Assembly (NCBI RefSeq): GCF_036785885.1
Contig: NC_092323.1
Coordinates: 10,424,501-10,488,500 of the forward strand
DNA from: Coffea arabica
Taxonomy: Eukaryota; Streptophyta; Magnoliopsida; Gentianales; Rubiaceae
Length of the DNA: 64,000 bases
Direction: 5' to 3'
Part shown: positions 35,229-45,799 of the stretch, in pieces
How positions within the stretch are numbered: position 1 is the first letter of the stretch
Layout: every line of letters starts with the position of its first letter
Program-made: the position numbers and the translations under genes
The notes under the pieces: generated by a model
What the model saw: the letters and a program-made list of their open reading frames with translations, nothing else
Told to the model about the DNA's origin: nothing
The model's database searches: none

Positions 35229-37246
35229 TTACGACATATCGATTGGTTGGACCCCCTGGACTTGATTCCCTGCTACCTGTGCATCTGCAAAGTCTCCGAA
35301 GGTAGCTTCTTCATTGAAGTATAGATCATTGGGTGAATGATCTCGAATGAAGTTGTGGAGAGTACAGCATGCAAGCACAATATTATTTTGAATTGCTATT
35401 AGGTAGTTTTGTATTGGACCTCTGAGTGTTGGAAAATGCCTCTTTAGAACTCCAAAAGTACGTTCAATAATATTTCGAAATGAAGCATGTCGCCGGTTGA
35501 ACAAAACTTTAGCTGCTCGTTCATACTGTGTGCCCCGAGTGCCCCTAAACGGTGCCATAAACTCAGACATGTTTGTGTAAGCAGCATCCACCGCATAGTA
35601 TTTCCCTGGCAGCCAATGCATGAAATGATAGTCAGCATAGGTCCTCAATTTACAGAAAAAACAACCGAACTCGTGGCATCTATTAAATATTTGCTAATGC
35701 CATAACTAGTGAAAATATTTGTTGAGTTTCTGAACTTGGCAAGTGACATACCTAATTGTGGCATTGAAAATCCCGAATTTGGATCAAGCAAGGTGTTTTG
35801 GAGAATCCTACCATCGTGGGCACTGCCCTCCCAACCGACTCGAGCATAAACAAATCGCATATCATAATTGCAAGTCGCTAGCATATTTTGAGATAACCCA
35901 CCATGCCTATTTATGTACCTCTCTCTTATCTCTGTTGTGCACCAAGCGGAGACGTGGGTTCCTTCTAAGGCTCCAACACAATCCTACATATTTGAGGGTG
36001 ATAGTTATAAATTACTAAAACAATTATTCATAATAATTAGTAGACAAGAGATGATGTGGTTATTTACCTTGAACTCCAAAAGTACGTTCAATAATATTTC
36101 GAAATGAAGCATGTCGCCGGTTGAACAAAACTTTAGCTGCTCGTTCATACTGTGTGCCCCGAGTGCCCCTAAACGGTGCCATAAACTCAGACATGTTTGT
36201 GTAAGCAGCATCCACCGCATAGTATTTCCCTGGCAGCCAATGCATGAAATGATAGTCAGCATAGGTCCTCAATTTACAGAAAAAACAACCGAACTCGTGG
36301 CATCTATTAAATATTTGCTAATGCCATAACTAGTGAAAATATTTGTTGAGTTTCTGAACTTGGCAAGTGACATACCTAATTGTGGCATTGAAAATCCCGA
36401 ATTTGGATCAAGCAAGGTGTTTTGGAGAATCCTACCATCGTGGGCACTGCCCTCCCAACCGACTCGAGCATAAACAAATCGCATATCATAATTGCAAGTC
36501 GCTAGCATATTTTGAGATAACCCACCATGCCTATTTATGTACCTCTCTCTTATCTCTGTTGTGCACCAAGCGGAGACGTGGGTTCCTTCTAAGGCTCCAA
36601 CACAATCCTACATATTTGAGGGTGATAGTTATAAATTACTAAAACAATTATTCATAATAATTAGTAGACAAGAGATGATGTGGTTATTTACCTTGAACCA
36701 CGGCCAGAATTGTCCATTGTGCATGATTCTGGGGTATGTGTCATCGAAGTTTCTTAGCCTAACGAGATCACGACCAAGTCGCACCAATCCTCATAGAACA
36801 TGACGTACATGTCGATCAATTGTCTCTATGGAATGCTGGAACCGCTCTACTAGAACTCAATGCCGCTCATCATGGCTCAGGCACATTAGCGTTAAAACAA
36901 CGGACTCATGAACGCCAACCCTCTGAGAAGGATATGCATGCCAGTAATCACGCTCAACCAATAGATCGCACAAATGTAGGAAGAGGGGAACATCCATGCG
37001 CATGTTCTCGATAATTCGATCTCGATGACCGTTTATCAACTCAAGCACATAATCCCTACCGGAGAGTGAACTATCTCGGACTCTTCTTCTTCTCGGAACA
37101 AGATTAATGAACGGGTCAAAGAAAATAAAGCCAAGTAGCACAACCGCCATAAGGATATTGTCCAGGTCAATATCGTCTCTCTCGTCGTCCAAGTATCCGC
37201 CCTGAATGTGCATGTGGTTATCCATGAAGTTGGCTCCACCTTGAGC
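35229..37246 (-). pseudogene. PIF/Harbinger transposase, inactivated
   Basis: DDE_Tnp_4-type transposase. The N-terminal exon (37246 down to about 36695) starts MDNHMHIQGGYLDDERDDID. It has two in-frame TGA codons, at 36859-36857 (in LSHDERH/stop/VLVERFQHS) and 36793-36791 (RHVL/stop/GLVRLGRDL), both at positions where the family has Arg. The catalytic part is encoded downstream: GALEGTHVSAW, NYDMRFVYARVGWEGSAHDG, YYAVDAAYTN and NIIERTFGVLKRHF. The first catalytic Asp of the usual DGTH is Glu here. A 624-bp block (35447-36070 and 36071-36694) is tandemly repeated and splits the catalytic exons. Introns are visible, for example the donor after WPWFK with acceptor before DCVGALEG. It cannot make active transposase. 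Confidence 0.88.
35447..36694. repeat. 624-bp perfect-looking tandem duplication inside the transposase
   Basis: Two adjacent units, 35447-36070 and 36071-36694. Every stretch I compared is identical and the derived peptides are the same. The unit runs from inside ERTFGVLK to the intron/exon boundary at FK, so it is not a natural exon. Either very recent unequal exchange or an assembly error. Confidence 0.93.
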
Positions 37247-37324
37247 TATAAAATCTAAGTGATACCCTGCACATTTATGTCCCAAAAAATAGAAAATAGT
37301 TGTCAAAACTGTCCAATCTATCAA

Positions 37325-38166
37325 GAAGAACCAGTTTTATACATAACAAAACTGTCGTAAAACAACAAAAAAATTGAAATGTACATTTGCACAATTTTAT
37401 AATTAACGATAACAACCTGTACTTTACTACATAAACCAGGCTATTTATTAAGCCCATACCATAATATATCAAATAGGATTAAAAAGTCAAAAGATGAGGC
37501 TGCAGATTATAAAAAAAGATAAACTTAAATGCATTGACAAGTATTATATAGTTAGTCCATCCAGCGAAGGGTCAAACAAGCCATAGTTAAACTCTCTCCC
37601 TCAAAACAAAGCGACAGGAAGAGGTAGAAAAAAAAATAGCGATTAGCAAACGTGGCAACATCCTTTCATTTGACAACCAGGAAAAAATTAAGAAAGCTAA
37701 ATCCAAACTGTCAACTCCGATACAGTGGTATAACCACGCTTCACATGACAAACTCAAACTCAAATATATGCCAAGGCATCACTCATAGTCACGTCGGAAA
37801 AATGAACACAAATAATGATCACTCTCATAAGGAAAAAAAATTATAAAATGGAAACCGTGAACGTCTACAGTGGGGGTAGAAACCCTCGGTGTCTAACAAA
37901 CGCAAGATGGTCAACATCTGTCCTGCAGGTGAACCAAATGGCCTGTTCCGAAGGGTCCTTTAAGACATCAGCAACCTTCAGGTGCACATTAATGTCCTGG
38001 TTCAGGGCGCTGAGCTCTGCCAAGGCAGTTTTTATCTCGGCATCAGCATCGAAGGGAGGATATGCAGTCTTCGATGGCCCTTCGATGGTGAAGAGACTGA
38101 ACCACTCATGCTACTGCTCTTTTTGCAACTCAAATGGGTCTTAAGGCTGTCTAGGACACGGATGTA
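37325..38166. other. Spacer between Harbinger transposase and ORF1
   Basis: Non-coding interior of the transposon, no domain seen. The moderately GC-rich 37850-38100 may be untranslated transposon sequence; the frame at 37815-38144 runs opposite to the element's genes and has no signature. Confidence 0.45.
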
Positions 38167-38935
38167 CTAATGGAATTGGGGGGATGAACCTGAGAAGAAC
38201 GACTCGGTCGACATGTCGCTCGATTTGCGCTTTCCTTTGCCCTTCTTCATTTTTCCTTTCCCTTTCCTAGTCGCCGACACAGGTTCTTCTTCCTCCAATG
38301 GACCGATATCTACAACGTTCTTTCCCCTACCACGTCTAACAGCATTTTTCATTTCCAACTCGTCTTGTGAGTTGGGAGGTAATACTCCATGTTCGGCGCT
38401 GAAGTTCCCAGTAGTCCCCTGATTCATGAAAACTTCTTCAAGTAAATGGAAGACAAGGCATAATCTGTCATAAAATCTTTCGTAGCCCTTGTTCACCTAC
38501 ATCAAATGGAAGTATTTTAAATAATAAAGCATAAAACAGTCAAGTCGAAACACGAGGAATAATGAAATGATATTGAATAGGAAAAATTGGAGAAAATTAT
38601 GGTACCTGAAGTAGATGACTCCAACGGTCATCGTCTATCATGAAATTATACTTGGCGGAGTCCCAACACATACCAGTGCCACGTCTCTTAAATGAAATAT
38701 ACAGCCGGGTCAAGGACTGAAGTGCATTGTATTTCGACCGAATAGTGTTGGTGGGAAATGAAGTGTCAAACGTGTCATTAAGCATGCTAGCAATCCCGGG
38801 CACGACACGACTCCCGATGTTATGAGCGGATATGTCTCCGTTCCTATGCATATGGACAAGATATTGGACGAATGCAATTTCATGTTCTGGGGTAAAAGTG
38901 TTACGTTTTGTATACTTTGCGCTCGGTCGACTCAT
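38167..38935 (-). CDS. PIF/Harbinger ORF1, Myb/SANT-like DNA-binding protein
   Basis: Two exons on the minus strand, 38935-38606 and 38496-38167 (CAG/GTACC donor, GATGTAG/GTG acceptor), 219 aa with no internal stop. Exon 1 has the Myb/SANT-like domain typical of Harbinger ORF1 and of plant Myb/SANT-like nuclear proteins: FTPEHEIAFVQYLVHMHRNG, RSKYNALQSLTRLYISFKRR and TGMCWDSAKY. Exon 2 starts VNKGYERFYDRLCLVFH and ends with a basic nuclear-localisation-like tract (RKGKGKMKKGKGKRKSS). In active elements this protein brings the transposase to the nucleus and to the ends. It is intact although the partner transposase is dead. Confidence 0.8.
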
Positions 38936-40978
38936 CTTTTTTTTTCTTTAAGATGCCCAAACCAAAAACAAAAACGGTGGGAAAAAAAACTTAGGATGAA
39001 GTCACATTGATATATATAATGATCTAAGGCAATCGAACAACCCGATTAAGTACAGGATATTCCGTCTAAGTCACCTTGAAGTAGTTAGTGAGACAAAATT
39101 GCAAATCGTTTTCTCTCTAAGCGAACTTCGAAGGACAAGTGCTAAATTCCCTACTTCTTTGGAAAGTTGTGAATAAGTCATCAAACTTATCACCAATTAT
39201 AGCACACTAATACTACGAAAAAATTAGACAAGAGACAACAGTCCATACCCTTCCAAGCACGCCGAGTCACAGGGGGCATGTAATTGCACTAGGGTTCCTC
39301 CAAAGGATCACCTAAATTGACGACCTCAAAGTGAAGTCGGACACCGAAGTTATAAAGATATAGGGGGAACAACCCGGAATGTCAAACAGTATTTCCCAAA
39401 AAAAATTAGAGCAAATTAGAGTATTCTTGAACTTGTATCATCCAAACATAAGCACAGATTACAAAAAACTAGTATGCATTTGCATCCCATATTTTGATCT
39501 CTCAACTTGTCAGCAACTACAACTCTACTGATGACTATTGTAACGCAGGGAAAACTACCATGCAATATCCTTAATAAACCACAATTCTTTCAGCATATAA
39601 TTACAACCCAATTCTAGCAGCAGGTTTGTTAAACCAACTTTGCACAAAAGGCAGCTTTAATAACTAATACACAGAGGAGGAAAACGAATTGCAGACCTAA
39701 CAGAAATTCGTTGTCCAGTTTCAGAAATTGCAATTCCCTAGTACCTAGTTTTAGGCCAAACAGCAATTCGTGTCTAAGCAAACAACAATTTAGCCTACAT
39801 CAGATAATTTCGCAAAATACAGTCACACTTTTTCTGTAGAACTTCAGCATCCAAATACCTAATCCAAACTATAGGAATACAAATTGAATAAATTAAATAT
39901 AGTTCTTAGGCACAATAATTAAATAATTAACTAAAACTTTCAATTAACATTAACTTCATACGAAGATAAGCAAAAAACATTCACTGGTAGTTGCTGGCCA
40001 GCAAACACATGAGAAAGCCCGGAATGTTTAGTCAGTATTTGACTTGAATAACTGATGAGAAAGTAGGAATATCCATGCTAGACTACTGGAACGAGACAAC
40101 AGACACACAATATGAACTAAAATAACAAACTCAGAAACAAAATACCGACCGAAGGTTTTCGAACAGAAGCAGTAGAAGAACGAGTATTGAAGTTGTTATA
40201 TGAACATGCTACTGTCCATCATTTCTCATACTAAACTAATGAATAATAAATAATGACTCTAGCTGATTAGTCAAAAATTTTGAGAGAAACAGCTACAATG
40301 GTGCCCCAAATTAAGAAGCCCTAATTCATACAGAAACAGGGAATTGAATTACCTCCTACGAATCGAAATGGGGGATTACACAAGCCTGAGGTGCACTGAG
40401 CAAGGTACGATAACAGCCGTGTTATGCTACACGTGAAGAAGCAGGCGCCGTTCTTTGAACCACCTCCTCTCTAGCCGAACTCTGTTGCTGCGAGAAAAAT
40501 CATGGAACAGCTCACGATTCACTCTATTGCTATTAACTAATTTTTGGGGGCAGTCAGCAATTAATCCAATGTGCTGCATCACGGGAGAGCTGACAAGTTG
40601 CTGGAACTTGGCATGCGCTTTCATCGACGGAGATTTCACCAACTAAGCTCTCGGCCGCAGTAATAACAATGAGAAAGAAGAAGGAAATGGAGTTGTAGCT
40701 TCTACCAAAGGTTTAACAAAACTACACTTGTTTTAGTTACAAAAGGAGAAAACGACGTCGTATGTCTACAGAGGGAACTGCAGACTTTCAACTACAAGAT
40801 GTTGATTAAGTTGAAGTTTGTTGACAACAAAAACTGGTATTTCAAAAAACGGTGGATCCAAACACACCCTATACTTTTTTCCAAAATTTCTATAATACCC
40901 TTGAATTATAATTGATAACAAAAATGTAAAGGAAAAAAATGGTTTACAGTCTCTATTTCATTTATCTTTATTTCCTAC

Positions 40979-41680
40979 AAGAGATGGCAACGGGGCGGGG
41001 TTGGGGAAGGGGACCCCTCCCCCATCCCCCACCCCGCTGCCTACAAACTCCCCCCACCCCGTCCCTGCCCCGCCTCGCTTCCCCCGCGGGTGTCCCTGCA
41101 GGGTTAATAAAACTTTGTTATATAATTTTATTATGATTAAATTTTAACAAATAATCAAATACTAAAATATCAACACATCATCAAATTATTATTCATTGTA
41201 ATTTTACAATTGAAACTCATAAAAATAATCAAACAAAAATTATTTGAATACAATCCAACATGATGAAATAAATATAACTAAAGTAGTCAAGTTTTCGCTT
41301 TTGGCACAAATACAATCGCTAATTCATTATTATGCTTGTGCTTTTTTTAAGAAAAAATGCTATTGTATTAAATGTAATTAGGGATTTAGTATAAATGTAT
41401 TAGTAAATTTAGTATAACCAATTAATAATTTCTACTAGTACAAATATATAATTATTGGTATAATTAATAATATCAATTATATTATATATACAAATAGACA
41501 TTATATAATACATATAACTAATAATATCATTATCATAAGTTTGTAACTAATTAAATTATATACATATATTTATTTTTTTAAAGCGGGTGGGGGGTTTCCC
41601 CGCCCCCCCGCCTTGTTTCTAAGCGGGGGGAAAAAAATTCCCACTGCCCCCGCGGGCACCCGCCCCCTTTGCCATCCCTA
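40979..41680. mobile_element. GC-rich-ended hAT-like non-autonomous element (702 bp)
   Basis: Ends AAGAGATGGCAACGGGGCGG on the left and, reverse-complemented from the right, TAGGGATGGCAAAGGGGGCG. It is flanked by a perfect 8-bp target duplication TTTCCTAC (40971-40978 and 41681-41688), the hAT hallmark. The ends are C/G homopolymer-rich and the centre is extremely AT-rich and non-coding. Nested in the outer element, to the right of the Harbinger element. Confidence 0.85.
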
Positions 41681-42244
41681 TTTCCTACCACTATTACCTG
41701 CTTATTAACATCCAAATTACAATTAAATAAATACTTATCTTTGTTCTAATGTTTCTCTTTTACTTAAAAATTTTCGATACAAATCATTGTATCAACTATA
41801 AACGCTATATTATATACCCAAAAACTTATCTACAATTTCATAACAATATCAGATTTTACTTAATATACAATAATATTCATCAATATTCCTAAATTTCAAT
41901 CCATGACTGTCACTTTTTAAATACAAAATAATCTAAACCATCATTACTAATATCAATATCCAATATATTCCATTGGCACAGAGTTCAAAATCAATCAAAT
42001 TTTCTCTAAAAGAATAATATTAATAATTGTATATCAAAAATAGAAACACAATGCAGTTATAAATATATGTCAAGAACACCTTTTTTCATGATAACCATAA
42101 TAGTATAACTTATAAAGGGCATTATTATCTTTTTATCACAACAAGGGAGGTCTCTATAATTATGTAAACTTCAAGGGAGTCGAATGAAATTGTCAAAAAT
42201 CTCAGGGAGGTTTCTAAAATTGTTCCTAGGGTTTATAAGCAATA

Positions 42245-45200
42245 TGTGACAGCCCCACCTCCCCCTAAAGCGTACCTAAGGGTTCGGCGGACCGCCTGCT
42301 TAGTTCTCGCCAGGACTACGGAGTCGATTTACACAAATTCAATATAGTACGTGCGATAGGACCCAAAGAAAATGAACAATCGGAAACTACTAAGGTGAGA
42401 ACATGCCCACCAAACCATAAAATCATAGTTTCAACGGAATACATTTAATAGACAAGGTTAAACACTTATACATATATGTACATTGGAGTCTTGAACAATT
42501 TAACATACAGTGCAATCTGAGGTATTCGTACTACACAAAATATAATTAGGGCTTCATTTTCAAAAGAACAAGTACAATAGGGTTTCCAACCATTGAGGAG
42601 CAATACAAAATATCTAAACTAGCTCAACTCATACTTCAAAATCACAGTTCCAAGAAGTGGTTTCCTGTAAGGAAAACAAAGGTAACAAGAAGGGGTGAGA
42701 TTTCGCTCAATGAGATACCCAACATATAGGGGTAAAATCATGGCCTTTCACGTTTAACCAATCAGATACATATACCAGATATAAAGGAAAACAGATTAGA
42801 CACAATGATTCAAAGGGAAGGATACAGGTGGCTCTCAAGAGCCAAATTTTCATCTGCAGTACATGATCCGAACCTGTTGACTCTCCGTCAACGTAAATAG
42901 AACCAACATATCCGTAGACCCCACTTTACACCAATTTTCCGTCCACCAAACATACCCTTATCGGGCCCGAACGCCGAACAGAACAGAAGTGGTAATACTC
43001 GAGTATACCGGAATTAAGGGTCTCAATACCCAAAGATTCCTGAAACAGACTACTATGGGTCGTTATCTAATCGACCAGGCCCTTACCGGCTCGATTCGAG
43101 TAACTTGCCACAGGTGTTGAGTTCAGAGGTCACAGAAAGGTCGTCGGATACCAACCTCCAAACGACGTCCGAACAGACTCAGAAACAGATAACAGATTAC
43201 ACACAGTAAATAGGCATATGGACAGACAAGAGAACGAGTGTGATAAAGTACACCCTCGTCTCAAACAGAACAAACAGACAGTACAGTCATTTAAATCACA
43301 GATTGCAGGTGCAGAAACCAAGTTAAGCAACAAATGAGGGGAGTGGTACACTCACCTATTAAGGCAAAATAACGTCCAGAATATCTTTCCGGGTAACACT
43401 CTCAATCACCGATGAACCCTAAGGTTAATCAAGAGAAAATATTACAGTTCCTCCAACAAGAGTCAAGTGAATTGAAAACAATTCAAATACCACTAGTACA
43501 AAGTATAAATATGATTTTGGCAGTGAAAAAAGTACATTTAAACCGAAGGACATGAGTAAAATATTTGGAAAACTTATGCTCGCTCGAAAAACTTTGAAAT
43601 ATCTATTTGAGTCGAAGAAAGGAAGAAAACGTATTTCTATTAGTCGTAAATTTCATTTTTTTCAAGTGTACAAGTTTCCGCCAGATTCGAACTTATATAT
43701 CTCGAGAAAAGAGGACGCAAATATTCTAGATGGTTCATATGGTACTCATTCTCAAATCATTACCTAATCCTCGAGTGTAAATTTGGGCAGCACGCCCTTT
43801 GTATTTATCTATTTTTCAGTCATTTATGACTTCATTATTTTTCTCAATAATCCCAAAGTCATACACAATATAAATTTATCATAACAGCCGTTTAATAGGC
43901 TCAAAGTCATTCAAGTACAAGATTTAACTAGGAAAATGATCGGAAATAAACTTCAAGCTATGAAACCAAAAGGGCAGATTCACCGCTACTTAGCGTATCG
44001 GACCTAACTGAAACTATGCTTATTGGATTGAAATACAAGTTATACCGTTTCGAAGCTAAGACAGAGGGCTATAACTTGGATGAAGACTACTTAGTCCAGT
44101 TCTCACCCTAACTAGGTCAAATTTACCAAAACAACTCCAGATTTTCCAGTTCGAAGTTTACTGTGGCAGTCCTGATTCATTCAATCATATCTCAGCACAT
44201 ACAACTCCAATTCAAGTGATTCTAAAGCCATTTGAAAGCTAAGATACAAGGCTATAATTCTTAAGAAGATATCAACAACCAAATCAGTAGTATTCCCGGT
44301 CAAAATAACCAATTACAGAAGCTAATTATCAGTTTCGGATAGAAACAGGGTAGCAGAGGTATTTGGGTCTTTTCATAGGCTACGTTACTCCGATTGAGTT
44401 GAAATTTTGTAGGCTACAATAAAAAATTATTCTCTACAACTTTCATGTTTTGGGTTAAGGCCAATTCGGCCTCTAACTATGTGTAATAGTACCAAGAAGA
44501 ATTGGGAAAAATGAAACCCTAATCCGAAATTTTCCGCACAAAGTGGAATTTTCCGCAATTAGCTACAATTTACGCACAATAGCTTTTTTGTAGACTATCC
44601 CAAGTCATCATCCATGGCCACACAATAATAAACATATAAAAACAGAAAAATTCAAGAATAAATATAAAATTCACCAATCTCAACTAAAAGTCATAAAATC
44701 TTCCACCAAATCACATCTTTGACTAACACAAGCTACCAATTTAACATTAGCAAGACCAAAGAATGAACTCCTTAGCTACTCACCTTGCAACTCAAGAGAA
44801 GAGCCAACTAAGCACCTTTGTTTCTCAAACCACTTCACCAACTACCTCAAGACCACTTAGCAAAGGAATTTTATGGAGTGATTTGAAGTTTTATCGGTTT
44901 GATTTGAAGATTGGAGCAAGATTATGAAGTAGGAAGTTGGAGGATTTTTTTTTACTTTTCTTGAGCAAGAGGTTCGGCCAAAGGGGAGCAAAATGTGATG
45001 AATTTTTGGTCAAATTTTGATTAAATGATAAAGTAGGAAAGTTAGTCAAAGTCCAAGAATAAATGGCATGGTGACACTTGTCACCTTTTGGCCCTAAAGC
45101 TTATCTTTTTTCCCTCCAATGCTAATCCAACAATAATACAACTAAATAACCTCTAATTATCTCTTATCACCTAGTAAATTAATCCCGGTATACAAAACTT

Positions 45201-45422
45201 AATCTAATTGGTCGAATTTTATCACTTACCGCACTAGTGGGTCCCACAACCGGTATACGCTCTTAATTTCTCAAAAACTAATTAATACTAGAAAATAATT
45301 TTAGAACTATATTTACTCATAAAAATTATCTAGAAAATTTTTCTAATAAAGAAAATATAGAAAAGGCATGCAATTAAATAAAATAAAGTTTAGAAAATAA
45401 GAAAAATTCACGGGTCTTCACA
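42245..45422. mobile_element. Solo LTR of an LTR retrotransposon (3178 bp)
   Basis: Starts TGTGACAGCCCCACCTCCCC and ends GGGTCTTCACA (TG...CA). It is flanked by a perfect 5-bp duplication CAATA (42240-42244 and 45423-45427). No second LTR, primer-binding site or gag/pol frame is present, so it is the product of LTR-LTR recombination. The great length suggests a Del/Tekay-like Ty3 chromovirus, which is an inference. Excising it and the outer element joins eIF6 copy 2's leader to its natural upstream sequence (...AATATCAAAGTAAAGAATCC; copy 1 has AAGTCAAAATAAAGAATCC). Confidence 0.85.
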
Positions 45423-45710
45423 CAATATCAAAGTAAAGAATCCAAATGGTGAGAGCTTTGTGGTCTTCCTGGCTTTCCCCTCACTCTTTTATTTATTTAT
45501 TTATTTTTTTGGAGATAATTTGCAGGGGATATTTTGAGCCAGACGCTGAAAGGGCCTTATATAAAGGCCCCTTTTATGTCGCTGCTAAGGAATCAACTTC
45601 TCGGCCAATTTGGGCCAGATTTATTTATTCCCCTTTCGGCCCACGTGGAAACTTCAACCTTGTATCCCAAGAAAATTTTTTTTTTTTTCTTTTCTCATCT
45701 TTGAAATCAA
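45423..45710. repeat. Upstream flank of eIF6, copy B (short)
   Basis: Matches 28009-28290: AAAGAATCCAAATGGTGAGAG, TTGAGCCAGACGCTGAAAGG, TTCGGCCCACGTGGAAACTT and so on. This is the displaced promoter side of eIF6 copy 2, including site II-like GGCCCA. It stops abruptly at GAAATCAA, where it is fused to a third eIF6 leader. Confidence 0.85.
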
Positions 45711-45719
45711 AGCATTCAT

Positions 45720-45799
45720 TTGAACGTTGATTAGACACTAATCAACGAGAACAGGAAACTCTGATTAGGGTTTTAGGGTTAGGGCTTATAACCAAAAAT
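45720..45799 (-). pseudogene. Remnant leader/promoter of a third eIF6 unit
   Basis: TTTGAACGTTGATTAGACAC, then TAATCAACGAGAACAGGAAA and TTTTAGGGTTAGGGCTTATA match 27933-28003, the 5' leader and telo-box of eIF6 copy 1. The gene body is gone: a deletion fused flank copy B directly to this leader. Confidence 0.8.

Larger units (their letters stand above)
34547..40876 (-). mobile_element. PIF/Harbinger DNA transposon (nested)
   Basis: Contains the two genes characteristic of this superfamily, both on the minus strand: a Myb/SANT-like ORF1 (38167-38935) and a DDE transposase (35229-37246, broken). Likely ends are AGCTCTGTTTAGATCCCCT on the left and, reverse-complemented, AGGGTGTGTTTGGATCCACC on the right, followed inwards by similar TTTTGAAATAC sequence. 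A clean 3-bp target duplication is not visible (TTA left, TAT right), so the ends are approximate. 38940-40680 is the 5' part, with a moderately GC-rich stretch at 40380-40680 and no recognised coding exon. Confidence 0.7.
34416..42226. mobile_element. Large composite DNA-transposon insertion (outer element)
   Basis: The left end AGGGTTAATTTCACATACCT (then CCCCTGAAAT) and the right end, reverse-complemented, GGAACAATTTTAGAAACCTC (then CCTGAGAT) form imperfect terminal inverted repeats. They extend inwards through AAGCTCCCCTCAAG and GACTCCCTTGAAG. It is flanked by TAGGGTTT at 34408-34415 and 42227-42234. Removing the insert restores ...TTAGGGTTAGGGTTTATAAG, which matches eIF6 copy 1 (...TTAGGGTTAGGGCTTATAAC). 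An 8-bp duplication fits hAT-like or MULE-like elements. It contains a PIF/Harbinger element (about 34547-40876) and a small hAT relic (40979-41680), so the 7.8 kb is mostly later cargo. The TTTAGGG-rich target makes the exact ends slightly uncertain. Confidence 0.65.

Noticed and set aside
38213-38422. Plus-strand open frame rich in Pro/Phe
   Set aside because: Antisense of the Lys/Arg-rich tail of Harbinger ORF1.
40979-41120. C/G-rich stretch as a CpG island or promoter
   Set aside because: It is one end of an 8-bp-duplication hAT element whose other end is equally C-rich.
43552-43767. Possible small gene inside the solo LTR
   Set aside because: Short, no recognisable domain; LTRs of this size contain chance frames.
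42245-45422. Complete LTR retrotransposon
   Set aside because: No paired LTR, no primer-binding site and no gag/pol; the CAATA duplications directly flank one TG...CA unit.
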